Origin: Blasia pusilla
Lineage: Eukaryota; Marchantiophyta; Marchantiopsida; Blasiales
Length of the DNA stretch: 64,000 nt
Assembly: GCA_050084515.1 (NCBI GenBank)
Contig: CM114273.1
Span: forward strand, 43,028,001-43,092,000
Reading direction: 5' to 3'
This document shows positions 21,371 to 33,000 of the stretch, piece after piece (within the stretch, counting starts at the first letter, position 1; each line of letters begins with the position of its first letter). A program made the position numbers and the translations under genes. The notes under the pieces were generated by a model, which saw only the letters and a program-made list of their open reading frames with translations, was not told the DNA's origin and searched no databases.

Positions 21371-22827
21371 GTATCATGTAATGTACAACTAATGGAAAAA
21401 GGTATTCTTTTAATCGCAAAGTATTAAGTTCGTTCCCAAGAGATCACTGTTTCTTGAGTAAAGAGAGGTTTTATGAGAAATATAAAGATAAACTCCTTCT
21501 TCACTAAGTAATTCCCTAATTACAACAACTAAGTCTTCACTATTACAAAAGAACCAAAATGTTCCCTCTTGGAAAAGACTCTTCTCAAGTGCAAACAAAG
21601 ACTCTGCGGGAATACCTCAAAGAGACCTCAAGAATGGCAGCTCACCCTACTTTCAGAACTGAATCTGTCATGGCAAGTTACTCACTCTCTAATAGCTTTC
21701 CTATGCTCTTCTTGATTATCTTATGGAATTTGAAATTACAAGACTCAACTCTCATCCCTACTACAACCCAATAAGGTTTTACACTCAACTCCGCATATCA
21801 AAAAGCATGAGAGAAGACACTTCAACTGCATCAAAAAGTGAAAAGAACTAGAAAGTATTGCAAACTTCAAAAAGTACAAGACTCTTCGGCTTGGATCATC
21901 CCTCAAAGAACTCCTTACCCAATTCACCAATAAAACTCGGAAACTCAAGATACAAGGGACTGACCTCTACTTCTTCTAATTTGCTCTTTAAATAGTCTTT
22001 TACAATTCCTGATTGATCTTCCTATTCTCCTATGGATTTCTAACTGATAATCCTATCCTCTTCGGTTCAGATTCTCCAACCCTTCACCTTGCTAAGATGA
22101 TTGGTTGCCTTGGCGATTCAGTTTCGCTCCCTTTTAAATCGTTGCGCCTCTTCGTTTCTGGCTTCCGAAACTACCGCAACGGTTCAGTCTTCGTGCTCTT
22201 CGCTGTCCTATCTTCGCAATCCTATCTTTGCAAAGAATCTTATCCTAATGCCGCTATGAAGAGTCCTCCTTCAACTTTTTTTCTTTCCAAAACATTCTTT
22301 CTCTTTCTCTTTCTATACTTCCTACACCTTTCCGCTTTTTGTGAAGACTCTTTAATTCCTCTTCTTCTTCCTCTTCATTCTTAGAGTTCTTAGTCTTTCT
22401 TCTTGGGTCTTGGGTCTTCTTTCTTTGTACCTAGTCTTTGCACAAAGATTACCTTCAATCTTCTTTTACGAAGAAGTTTTTCGAGTCTTCGTTGACAGTC
22501 TTCACCACTATTCCTACCGCGGTCTTCCTTGCAAAGTACCCGCGCTTCTTATTGTAACTTCATTTCCCATCTTTTCCTACTTTTACAAAATTCTCACAAT
22601 TCCAAGACAATCCTTAATCTCTTACTATCTCTTGTCTTTTCATCAAAGTTTTTTCAGTCAATGTTTTCATACGATTTCGGTAAAGTATCCGTCTTTACTT
22701 CCAATATTGAGTCTTTAGTCTTCACTCAAGGAAGACTTCTATGCAAAAAATGCTCGTTTTGTCAAAATTTGAAAAAATGTGGGCACTACATATCCTAAAT
22801 CATTTTTTTCTTGAAAATGAACCGGTT
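21371..22827. other. Pyrimidine-rich stretch without a supported gene
   Basis: Strongly CT-rich on the plus strand, with TCTTC and CTTTC runs and a repeated GTCTT motif from about 22400. Open frames here are short, low-complexity and have no recognisable domain. It begins just after the broken splice donor of PM2. Confidence 0.5.
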
Positions 22828-23035
22828 TCAACTCGTCGGACTCCGACGGGTTGGTTTACCTTTGTAAGATCAAGTAATCGTTAACGAAAGGTGTAACCTG
22901 TCGGAAGGTGATGGGTTGAGAGAGGAAGAACTTGCTTCCCTATTTGCAATCCGTCGGACTCCGAAGGATTCCTTTTGGCTCTCTATTGAGTTGGTTGGCA
23001 ACCCGTCGGAGTCCGACAGGTTGGACAATCTCAAG
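22828..23035. repeat. Palindromes P8
   Basis: Four units (about 22831-22855, 22893-22918, 22949-22973 and 23000-23024) with CAACTCG/CGGGTTG and CAACCCG/CAGGTTG arms, spaced 50-60 bp, ahead of the GA-rich repeat at 23075. Confidence 0.8.
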
Positions 23036-23074
23036 TGTAGCCATCCCAATAGGACAAGCCCTACTTGGGGGCAG

Positions 23075-23260
23075 TTGGTATTCTAGTAGGAGACAGTAAG
23101 AGAGGAGAGTCTCTCTCCAAAAAAAAAGGCCAAATCCTTAAAATCTCTTCAAAACTTTCTTCAATTTTTCAGGTTTCTTCCCTACTTCAAATGAAATAAT
23201 TTTTTCAAAGAGAGTAAGAAGTGCACCACAGTGGGCTCTTTATCCAAGACTTCCACCCTC
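23075..23260 (+). repeat. GA-rich dispersed repeat, second copy
   Basis: It follows the copy at 4235-4450: purine run, GAGTCTCTCTCC, A run, GGCCAAATCC and an AT-rich tail ending GTGCACCACAGTGGGC. Confidence 0.5.
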
Positions 23261-23604
23261 ATCCCCAACACTTCGTGAGAATCTAACAACCAGTCATGAC
23301 AGACTTGTGATTTCGACGGGACTACAATGAAGGAAACGAGGCTAGGAGTTGCGAAGAATGAATTGAAAATTATGGTAATAAATTGTGAAAAATGACAATG
23401 TTAAAATTTCATTTTTGCAAGGGAATTACAATATCTAAGCTTGTAACCTCTCCGAAAATCAGATATTCCATAAGTATGCTTTGAAGAAAATGGGGGAGCA
23501 AGAGCAAACAATATTAGCATTCTTCCCAGCTTTCATGCCATTTTCCAAAGTTTTGGAAACTTCACATCCATTTGAAGAAGGATCTTGACAAGTGATTCCA
23601 TTTT

Positions 23605-24800
23605 GCCCTGCAACCCATCAAAATCTGATAGGTTGGAAGATATGATAAGTCCATGGTGCAAACGAAAACAAAATCACTAAAAGCGCTAGCAACATGTCGA
23701 AATCCGACAACTTCCAAGCATTGTCTTTTTTGTGTTTATCTTCCAACCCATCGGAATCCGACGGTTTGCAAGATAAAGAAAAAAAAGACAAAGTTGTTAC
23801 TAGGGTTTTCCTTTGACAAGTTTGAACCTATGCAACCTCTTTGAATTGGACTTGTTGCAAGACGTGGCATCAATCAAGAAGATGTTCCTAGAGTCACCTT
23901 AGAGTAGGCATACATGGAAGAGCTGGGCTAGTATTGTGGCAGATTTCAAGAGTGTACAGGAGGACGTCAAAAGTGGAAGATGCTGAAGAGCCAAATGAAG
24001 AATAGAAAACCCAAAAAATGAAACGATCATAAGGGAATCAACCTGAGTCATGCAACGTGTCAAAATCCGACAGGTAGTAGGAATCCAACACGTCTAAGAA
24101 ATAACGTGTTAGAGAAAAATGGTGTGAAGATAATGGGGGAACGAGACAAAAGTGAAGAAGCCTGCAAGAATGCTGAAAAGTTGGACTAATAGGACAAGAA
24201 AATCACTCAAGCGGCCAATCTGTCGGAATCCGATAAGTTATCTGAATGGATGACAAAAAAATGGGGTTTAGGAGAAGGTTACAAGAGATTCCCGGTAGTA
24301 ACTTCGTCAACCTGGTCATCAAATATCACAAGACAGGAGAATTTGTGTATATATCTTTAGTCATCAAAGTTCCATTTTTGGCTTCGAACCTATCGACGTG
24401 TGACGGGTTCACAGAAACAAAATCACAGATCCTTCAAATCAATCAAGAAAAAATTATAGACATGCCCTAGAGAAGAAAAAATTTCAACTCCACTCGCTTC
24501 CTACAGACAAACAACCCATCGGAAACCAACGGGTTGCAATAGCAGGCAATCATCAGTTTGCAACTTCTCGGAATTCCACATGTCACAAACTTAGTTCTTG
24601 GTTTGCAACTTGTCGATTTCTGACGGGTTGCAAACCTTATCCAGGAAATGCAACTTGTCGGAATCCAAGAAATTCCAAACTCGCTCATTGGTCCCTCATT
24701 TTTATAGTTGCAAATCATAGCCCCAGTTCATAATCCAACGATCCCTGGTTCCCTCGTTCGCAACCCATCGAAATCCGACGGGTTGCAAAATAAACAACAT
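23605..24800. repeat. Scattered palindromes P9
   Basis: Roughly ten diverged units (about 23610, 23690, 23745, 23830, 24050, 24220, 24385, 24511, 24605 and 24763) with mismatched arms and irregular spacing. They look older than P4 or P5. They lie between PM2 and PM3 and in the 3' part of PM3. Confidence 0.7.
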
Positions 24801-25330
24801 CGAGTAGATAGGCCAACACAATCGACATGAACAAACAACAATTCAAAAAAAGTTTACAAAAACCATCATGGTGCAAAAACTTCCTCTCCTTTATTACATC
24901 CAAGGGAAGCTCAGAAATGTACATTTGATCTAGTCTATGATTTCTTCAGCCTCGTCATCTACAAATTTACTCCTAACTCTCCTAGGTTCCTATTCAAAAG
25001 GAATGTCTAAGGATACAAGTGGCTCCTCTGGTCGATTGTAGATAGGGATTGTAAATGTTGGGGAATTCGAGAGCCTTGGCCCCCCCCTAGGTACACCTTA
25101 ACGGTCCCAAGTAAGATGATTTGAGTCCGAACGCCCTCCTCGACAATAAATCTTGTATGCTCTGCAAGGTGACACCCATCCTGTATCAATATGTGCTCCG
25201 CCCTTGGAAACCAGTAAATCCCCACTCCAAAATGCTTCAGTCAAGCTGGCTCCGATAAATCTTTTAACTCACTTGTCATCGTCCAAGAGCTCTTCTAGAA
25301 TTAATGTCGGCTTTTCTTTCCCCAATTTTT
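24715..25330 (-). pseudogene. PM copy 3 (PM3), 3' coding part
   Basis: It matches the 3' part of PM1: the block EHILIQDGCHLAEHTRFIVEE near 25190, the Gly-rich VYLGGGQGS near 25100 and the terminal block MYISELPLDVIKERKFL at 24924. Frameshifts separate the blocks. One terminal block is present here against two in PM1. Confidence 0.5.
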
Positions 25331-25379
25331 GGAATTGTAGGAAGTGACGATGGTGTCACTATCAATGGTGGCTCTGGAG

Positions 25380-25792
25380 CTGGAGCAGTTAGCTTTGGAG
25401 GCGAGTTGTATACTCCCACTAGCCTCTCATAATCCGCCTTTGCCTCTTTGCAAAGGTCAAAATTTTTTGGCCTTCTCTCAAGGTAGAGAATGTTCCTGCC
25501 ATTCTGCTAGGCGCCTCTGATACTCGCCCCTGATAGGCCCACTTAGTCAAGGACCAAGTCACCCCCCTTGAGCAGAGCTCCATGAGCGTTTGCATCAAGG
25601 CAGGTGACTTCTCCCTTCCTCCAAGTAAGGGGATCCCTTCCTGCATGAAAATTCCCGGGGGGGAATTGTAGAGAATATCTAAGTTGTACCCATCGAAGCA
25701 TGGATCCACTGGATCCGGGATCTGGAACACCTAGAATTTGTGCTCGGGCCTTACAAAGCAGTAGACAAATGAGTGGTCCATCTGTGAACAAG
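25380..25792 (-). pseudogene. PM3 methyltransferase C-terminal half
   Basis: It begins after a TTCACAG acceptor with MDHSFVYCFVRPEHKF and contains GGREKSPALMQTLMELCSRG. After a one-base shift come DLVLD and VGLSG, matching PM1 exon 4 (motifs X and I of beta-class methyltransferases). The Tyr codon that is a stop in PM1 is intact here (LYNSPPGIF). Stops elsewhere break the frame. Confidence 0.55.
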
Positions 25793-25852
25793 CAAGTGGA
25801 AAATAATGTCAGAAAGACCGCTGGTCTACTCTCCATAAAGTGACACAATGTG

Positions 25853-26300
25853 CAACCTGTCAGGATCCGATGGGTTGCTCATTTGGCTAGATACAAGAGC
25901 AACCTGAAGTCCGATGGGTTTTCTTTTCAATCCATCCTCCTAGCCCCTTGTGATTACCAACCCATCGAAACTTGGCCTATAGGCATGATAGAACAGCACC
26001 CTGTCAGACTCTGACGATTGCTTTAGAACTCTAAGAGGATTCTTTGCCTATGAGCAACCCGTCAAAAGCCGATAGGTTGCTCATTTTTCTGGACAGAACT
26101 GCAAGCTGTCGGAGTTTTACGGCTGGCTTACAACTGGATCGAATTGTTCATAGTTGAGAAGTTCCTAATATGAGAGCAACCCGTCGCATTCAGACGGATT
26201 GCATCAGTGTAGATACAAGTACAAAAGCAATTCTACTTGCAACCTCTCTCATTCCTAAGGTGAATTTGCAACCTGTTGGGTTCCGGCGGATTGTATTTGT
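25853..26300. repeat. Palindrome array P10, PM3 intron
   Basis: Seven or so diverged units (about 25853-25878, 25901, 25993, 26055, 26110, 26178 and 26268) in the intron equivalent to the P3-bearing intron of PM1. Arms are more mismatched than in P3. Confidence 0.75.
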
Positions 26301-26394
26301 GAACCATCTCAATTCGTTAAAAAAGTGAACTTATCCAAACTTGATTCGTGTTGATGTGAATGGATACTCATTTTTTATGATCCATAATTGTACC

Positions 26395-27725
26395 GTCCTC
26401 CACTTTAGGCACCTCTTCACGCACTAAAGGTTGAAGATCTTGTCTTTTCTCCCTCCAATAAGCACCAAGAAACAACCCCTATCACTGAGATACGCGTCAG
26501 CAAAAGAAAACAGCGGAGCGATCTGGTCATAGGAAAGGGGGACATTCCGGTCATGGATAGTGTCAGATGGATTGTTGTCCCACCAGCAAAACCCAAAGGG
26601 CAAATCTACAATGAGGAGGTCCACCGCTACCTCCTCAATAACCCCATGCACCGTCTAGGGGGAGTGCCTCTTTAGAAGGAGTTTTTGCCCTAGCATGGTC
26701 AATTTCTTGATGGCAGGTGTAGACTCCAGAGAATTGAAACTCTGCAATTCATCAACAAGATGAGTCTGGTGAAGAAGGACATTTGTCCTCATGGTCGTTT
26801 CCCTATGCCTGCCAATGGATGATGGAGTGTATTCCACATCCTTATCTCCTCTCTCGGACGAACCAGGCGCCTCCCGGTTTCGTTTCTTCCGAGTGTGCTG
26901 TCGACTTGTTGGAGTGTTCATTACCTCAGACTCCATAGGAGTTTTCTTTGACAAGGACCTGGTCCAGCCCTCTCGCCCCTCTCGCCTAGATGACTCCACC
27001 TCTCGCCTTGAAGACTCAGCCTCTTTTCTCAAAGACTCGGACTCGGAATTCCTCGACCCCCTCGCCTTGGCTTTCAAACCCGTTGTGGATTTGTCTTTGG
27101 CGGTGACGACCTTTGCCACCAACTCTGCTTTCTCCAGGGCTTGCTCCTCCACATCTCCTTTGAAAATTTTGTCAGGCTTCACAAAGTTCGGAATGTCGTC
27201 CCTACCAGCGACCACTGCATTATAGACCACGCTTAGATTTTTTTCTGTAATTTCCTCAGGGTCATTGAAGTCCAACCAGATTGGAAAATTTACTACCTCC
27301 CAGTCAGACATGCCCTGTCCCATCTTCATGTTGTGCATGGAGAATCCCTCTCCATCATGTGGAGAAGCCCACAATTTGCAGGCTACCGGAAATTTGCGCC
27401 ACGTACCTACATTCACACAATTGACAACGTACCATCCGCTGGGCAGCTCTTTGTCAAGATGACTCGGCCGCTTGCTCCTAAAGATCCTGCTTCTTCTTTG
27501 TAAAATCCCATTTTCTCGCATCTATTTCCTCGTCCAGATCTGCCTAAGGGAGGATGTGATTCTTGAACATCATCTGGAATCCTGGTTTTTTGTCGACTTA
27601 TCTCTGATGTCATCAAGCCATAGTTCAAAATCTTCTGCAGCCTCTAGATTTGTTTCCTCTAGAACTGGCTCAATCTTCTTCAGCTCTGCTTGTAGACCCA
27701 TGATCATGGACTTCCCCAAACGAGA
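26395..27725 (-). pseudogene. PM3 central region with methyltransferase motif IV
   Basis: Homologous to PM1 exon 3. A 288-codon frame (27521-26655) covers the Cys block VNCVNVGTWRKFPVACKLW, the acidic WLDFNDPEEITEKNL and an Arg/Ser/Glu-rich linker. A second frame (26651-26424) has VDLLIVDLPFGFCWWDNN and VPLSYDQIAPLFSFADAYLS. DLPFG is the closest of the copies to the D-P-P-F form of beta-class motif IV. The 5' part with the ParB-like domain is absent, with similarity stopping near 27725. Confidence 0.58.
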
Positions 27726-28005
27726 GGTAGCCCATTTTGGAATGAGTCAAACCCAAGAAAGGTGAACAATTGGTACTATCCAATATAAAAATGAGTCAGT
27801 TAATAATATTATTTCTGACCTGAGTTTCGCCACTATACATGCAAGAATCGTAATTTGTGAAAGTTCAGCAGAAGAATATGGTATGTTTGGAGTTCTCCAG
27901 TAGCACAAATCAACTGTTCTATTGAAGTATAACTGGAGTGAGCAGAATGCTTAAAGGTACAGAAATGACTGTAAAAACAGCTAATGTAGTCTTCAAGAAC
28001 TCACC
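27726..28005. other. Stretch without a supported gene
   Basis: AT-rich sequence between the truncated end of PM3 and the MULE-like fragment. I see no coding similarity or clear repeat in it. Confidence 0.4.
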
Positions 28006-28940
28006 TCATACGTGTTGGTTCCATGGGTCATCCATGCTAATAGCACCATCGTGTCCAGATCTTACCAGATTCTGTAGCATCCACGGTGTTGAGAATACAA
28101 TAGCAAATGGTGTATTATTTAATGAGTCAAAGGGCTTGTAAAACAACACATGATCTGGGTGTCTTTGAACCCACATCTGAATTGTTGTAGCATCATCTGT
28201 CCCATTGTATCCGCCTTCACGCCTTCTCATTGCATTCTTAATGTTTAAAATGTCTTGAGGGGTCAGTAAGGCATCTCTTCCTACGCTCTTGTTTCCAGGG
28301 GTGTTATCTCCCATACAATCTCTGATCCACTTTGTATGCATTTTCATTATGCGATGAGGAGATATATTCACATGCAGCAAACACTCTACAAAGTCTCGAC
28401 AAGTAGAGCTCAACTTAGGGGCCAGGTTGGCATTGCAAATAGAGGATGTCTCATCTAAATAGCCGTGGCAATACCTACCATCTTTGTCTGTATGTTGGTC
28501 TTGAAGGAAACGAATTAGCATAGTTCCCTATCGTAAGGACATATTGCAACAAAATGACATTGGCATCACCGTCCTTGGGATAAACCTAAACGTCTAAGCT
28601 GGCTCCCGGGCCTTCTACCCTTCCCACCCTGCTTCCAAATGTCTTCATTACAACTTTCAGGGGGTAAGTCCTTCCATACTAGTTTGCGCCGATTGTTTGG
28701 TCCACATGCACACCAGTAGTAGATAGTCGGCCCGTGCATGTGGTTCAAATCAGACCTCTGTTTTTTGAAATGTGTTTGGAAATGAGCCAATCGCTCCTCT
28801 CTTGATTAAAAATCAGGGAAATGGGAGGCATATGTCCGGGCCTCCTTTGTAGGGCCATACCATTTGAGAGCATTCGGGTCATTAGATTTTTGAATGGCAT
28901 CACATGCAAGAGTAGAACTGAATTTCGATGGCCTCGACAT
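28006..28940 (-). pseudogene. MULE/FAR1-like transposase, N-terminal fragment
   Basis: An ATG at 28940 opens MSRPSKFSSTLACDAIQKSN and reads, past an in-frame TAA near 28808, to a block IYYWCACGPNNRRKL with a WCAC pair and charged surroundings like FLYWCH/GCM zinc modules of MULE proteins. After a frameshift near 28540 a 171-codon frame follows with LLTPQDILNIKNAMRRREGG, a small helical block, then FSTPWMLQNLVRSGHDGAIS and MDDPW. In MULE-type DDE transposases a T-x-W-Q-hydrophobic stretch leading to (I/V)-x-x-D-(A/S)-T contains the first catalytic Asp, so the fragment stops at the start of the catalytic domain. A GTATGA donor at 28011 may mark an intron. Confidence 0.5.
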
Positions 28941-30010
28941 AGTCATCAAAATAAACCAGGCAGACAGACCTAAAAATATTTGAGTATAGCCTGATCATGG
29001 ACGGTCACCTGAAGAAAGGAAATTCGATTTGGTGACAGATTCCTTTAAGGTACAAATTCATACAAAGAGATAAAAAGAAGAGCCCTAAACACGTTTCTGT
29101 TTCAGCATAGATTAGAACGGAATCAGCTGTTCAGAAACTTGCAGTCATGAATCTCACTATCTCACTTGATGGCTTGACGGATAGAGAACATTCTCCATAT
29201 CAAATCTTTAACCGTTAAACTAAACCTAAACGCAATCACGCACCCCACAATCCATGCAGCTAGCTGCCATCCCCATCCAATTTCGACGCTGTTCCTATGG
29301 ATCGTGGTGCAATACTATCGAAACACGCGACCCGCCTCGAAGCTTTCCCGCCCAAGTGCGGGGTCTAACCCGTCTAGGCATCTGGCGCAGCTAAAAGCGG
29401 TCCGGGGCGGCTAAACGCGGTCTTGGGCGGCCGAACGAGGTGCGCGCCGGGTAAACGCGGTGCGGGGCGGTGTCCGTCCACTCTAAGCCATCCATCACCG
29501 TATACGTCCACACATTCCGTCCACGGGACCCATCGCCGGCAAAGAACCGCATTCCCACTTTCTCGATGATCCTTCCTACAAACGTGCGCATCAAAGCTCT
29601 ACGGAACCCGAGGAACCTTTGGTGCCTGTTATGGCTTTGGAGACAATATATTATATCAATATACCTTAAATGGACCGTGAGAATTAGTTATTATATTGGT
29701 GTGTGGATAGGTTACATAATGAGAGAAAAAACCAAATAATGTAATGTATGTAGAGGGCTAGTAATAGCCGTAACTAGTAGCTTACCGTTCATCCTTGTAC
29801 TATCCTACATAGTGACATATTTCACATGACGTGTGTAGGCCCTGTAGGGAAGTACATATTTCACACCACGTGTCTACATGGGGCAATCCTCCCACAATGT
29901 TGGCTCCGCATGGAACATATCTGCTCTTGACTTCCCGAAGAAGAGAGTGCCGTCCCATGAAGTTGAAACTTCAAAACAGCGATCACTCCAGTTTCTCCGC
30001 TGTCAGGCTC
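28941..30010. other. Intergenic stretch, GC-rich mini-repeat at 29385-29475
   Basis: No gene supported. At 29385-29475 a motif of the type GCGGCTAAACGCGGT recurs three or four times. At 29640-29750 there is a segment (ATCAATATACCTTAAATGGA, then GGATAGGTTACATAATGAGAG) whose diverged relatives occur at 63815-63990, so it is a dispersed repeat. Confidence 0.5.
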
Positions 30011-33000
30011 CTATGGCAGCAATGTATAGCGGCAGACTTGAGCTTCTTTGTAGACTAGCCCGGGTCGGCAGAAGTAGCCAGATTTCGGCGCGCAGTGAAC
30101 ATCTTCTGTGCATATACAGAGGCCCTCTAGTGCACAGAAGGGCTGGAAAATCTGGAGAGTGGCGGCTGCGCCGTTCACCTCGAGCACAGCATCGGTCCAC
30201 TCGTTGGAAAAGAGGCCCTGTGGATCGAGGCGGTTCTTGACCTGGAGAAATTTGGGCAAGTCCACGAATATGTGGGAATGGTGAGGAATCCCACTCGACG
30301 ATTCTTGCCCCAGTGCGGCTTGCCGTGGTATTTGAAGAGAATCATCTGCTCGATCTCCTCCAGCACGTCCTCGTCGACGCGCGGTGTTTGGGCATCTGAA
30401 CTGCGGAAGTAGGTGAAATCCATGGACACGCCGTCATGGATTTCTCCCAGGTACGCACCGCTCGATTTCTTCACATAGCGCATGAGGATCCCGTTGTACA
30501 GCCCGAGTCCGCAAAGGGACGAGGGCCTGGCCGCCACAAGAGCTTTGATATCGAGAATGAACTCGCCGATACGGGAGAAGGAGACGGTGAAAGTGGTCTC
30601 ATAGAAGAACTGTCCTTTCTCGCGGGGGTCCCAGGCGCAAGCAAATCCCGCTTCGTACGACGCGTCCTGGCAGCTCCCGCTCGTTTGGATGGAGTTTTGG
30701 AAGCCCGTGATCGGATAGCCTTCGAAGAATACTCCGTCATTGGTCCAGCCATAGCCCACGGCCGACAATGCTGTAAGTTGTGCGAGTGCTGTCACGCCTT
30801 TGGCCTCCGAAGAGCGCAGATTCTCGTCCGTTTCTTCTGCGATCACCCGAGAGTCACATAAACGTGACGTGTAAGTAGTGAAAACCAAAGCCCTCTTCCG
30901 ACTATGGACATAACTCGAACTCTCATTACGGCCTCTACGAGTGCTGATAGTTTCTTTTCCAAGCCATCTAGAATCTAGACTATGCACGTGTTAATTACTT
31001 TGTTCTCCGCCGCACACTGGTTAGGACCCTGTCCCAGACAAATATTTTCCTTTATTAATATTTACTTCACGTCAAAAGTAAATAAAAGTGAAAATTACGG
31101 AACCTTATATTCCTAGAGAAATAACGTCCTTTCTACAGTCAGAAACGTCAATATTCTCATAGACTTGCGAGGGTTACGTCCAACTATTCCATAATGGAAA
31201 ATCATCCGGAAAACAAAAGAGGGGCTTTTAGAGAGTAAAGTATCCAACGGCCACAACCTGCCTTGATACATATTATTGTTCTTCCTACATCTCTCCACTA
31301 CATAAATTGAGTTCCATACCTAAACCCTAACAATAGGGCTTAGTCTCACCGTCCTCACTTCAACCCTTGCAAGAGTCCAACTTAAAGATTTTTTCCATTT
31401 GGAGTTTCCATTTTTGTATGAGTTATGGAGTTTTCTTCCTCTTGCCTTGTCGTTAGCATTTAATCATGGTCATACAAAAGTGACGCATATTTACATACAA
31501 GTTTGGATTTTTAAATGTGGGGTTCACACATACAATTCATGGTGGAAGGTAGGGCAAGGGCGGGCAGGGCAATAAGGAAGGAGGGAATGGATATGGGAGG
31601 AGGAAGAAACGAGAGAGTGTAGATCATGAAGGCAAATGGGGGATGAGAAAGAAGGGGGAAATAACGGCCCACACAAACAAGTCCTTCTATAAGACAGACG
31701 TAAGTCCATCCACGGACATGGACATGTTGCGAACATGCACTTTGCCCATATGCAACCTTGCATTTAATCCCTCCACATACACAATCTTTATTGGTGGATC
31801 CTCCTTAAGTTTTCTTTTTTTTACAAAATCAATGGGATATGATCTCTGCCTCTCAAATGGTAGAGCTACTCTCTCTTCTAGACTACAAGCCTCAGCCTAA
31901 CAAGTCACTGAAATGAGCAAAGTTCAAATCCGAGTATAACGGGAGTTAAACACACAAAGGACAAGGCTTTCAACTCCATTTGAAATTCACGAGCTCTATA
32001 CACGAGTTACTAAGCTCGCCACCAATTATGTTCATTCATTAGTGGTCCGGACTTCAAATATGTATGAGACTCAAGAGATGTTCACAATAAGCAACTCAAT
32101 AAAATAGGGACATATGTTATATGATGTGAACAACTTAAAACTTTATTTCACACAAAATTTTTTCCAAAAATTGAAGAATCATAATTACGAGGCATGTAAG
32201 AGTGACATTCTTATTGTTGTGTGCATAGTTGTTTTCAAATGAAACTAGATTATGCTATGCACTAAAAAATTGGGTCGTAGGGCTATGGTTGTTCCTCACT
32301 TCCACCATTTCTAATTCCTTTTCAAAACACATATTTACTTATGATCAACGAATATCTAGCCTAGTCCAATTTAATTTGGGCGAAGAAAGATATCAAGGTT
32401 TGTAATTAGTAGCAATACTTACCACCAAAGCTCTACAAAGAGCAAAGGTGGAACTAGGCCAATTTCATATCCTCTTGTCACCTGGAGGTAAACAAACTAC
32501 ATGGGATGGTCGATAAAATCATATGCCAAACACATTAAATGGATCCCATGCTATAGTGTGCATCCTTTGGATTAATTTTATCCCTCTTCAACATCCATCA
32601 AAAAACAATTCTTTCTATTATATGAGAAATATTTCATCTAAATGGAATTTTTTAAAAGACATAGACAGGGTAATATAACTAGACTATACAAAAGGCTTAA
32701 GAATTTTTTCTTATCCATATTTAATTCCTCAAAATAATTATCCATAATCCTACAATATTCATTTTTTTTCATTTCAAAATGGAGACATTTTTCTCTTACC
32801 AAATTTATGACAGAAAGGTACCTTAAAATTTTCCACCCAAATTCTCAAATAGTAGCTCACATAAGCTTAGGGTTCACATATTTTCCCTAACATTGATCGA
32901 TTCTAAAGAAACCTTCCACTATAAATCATAAATCATGATATTAATTAAAGATGTTTTAAAGCTCAATTCTCCTTGAGTATGGAGTAAGGTTCCATGGAAA

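Noticed and set aside
31845-31935. Functional tRNA gene
   Set aside because: A-box- and B-box-like motifs are present, but acceptor and anticodon stems do not pair and the spacing is too wide.
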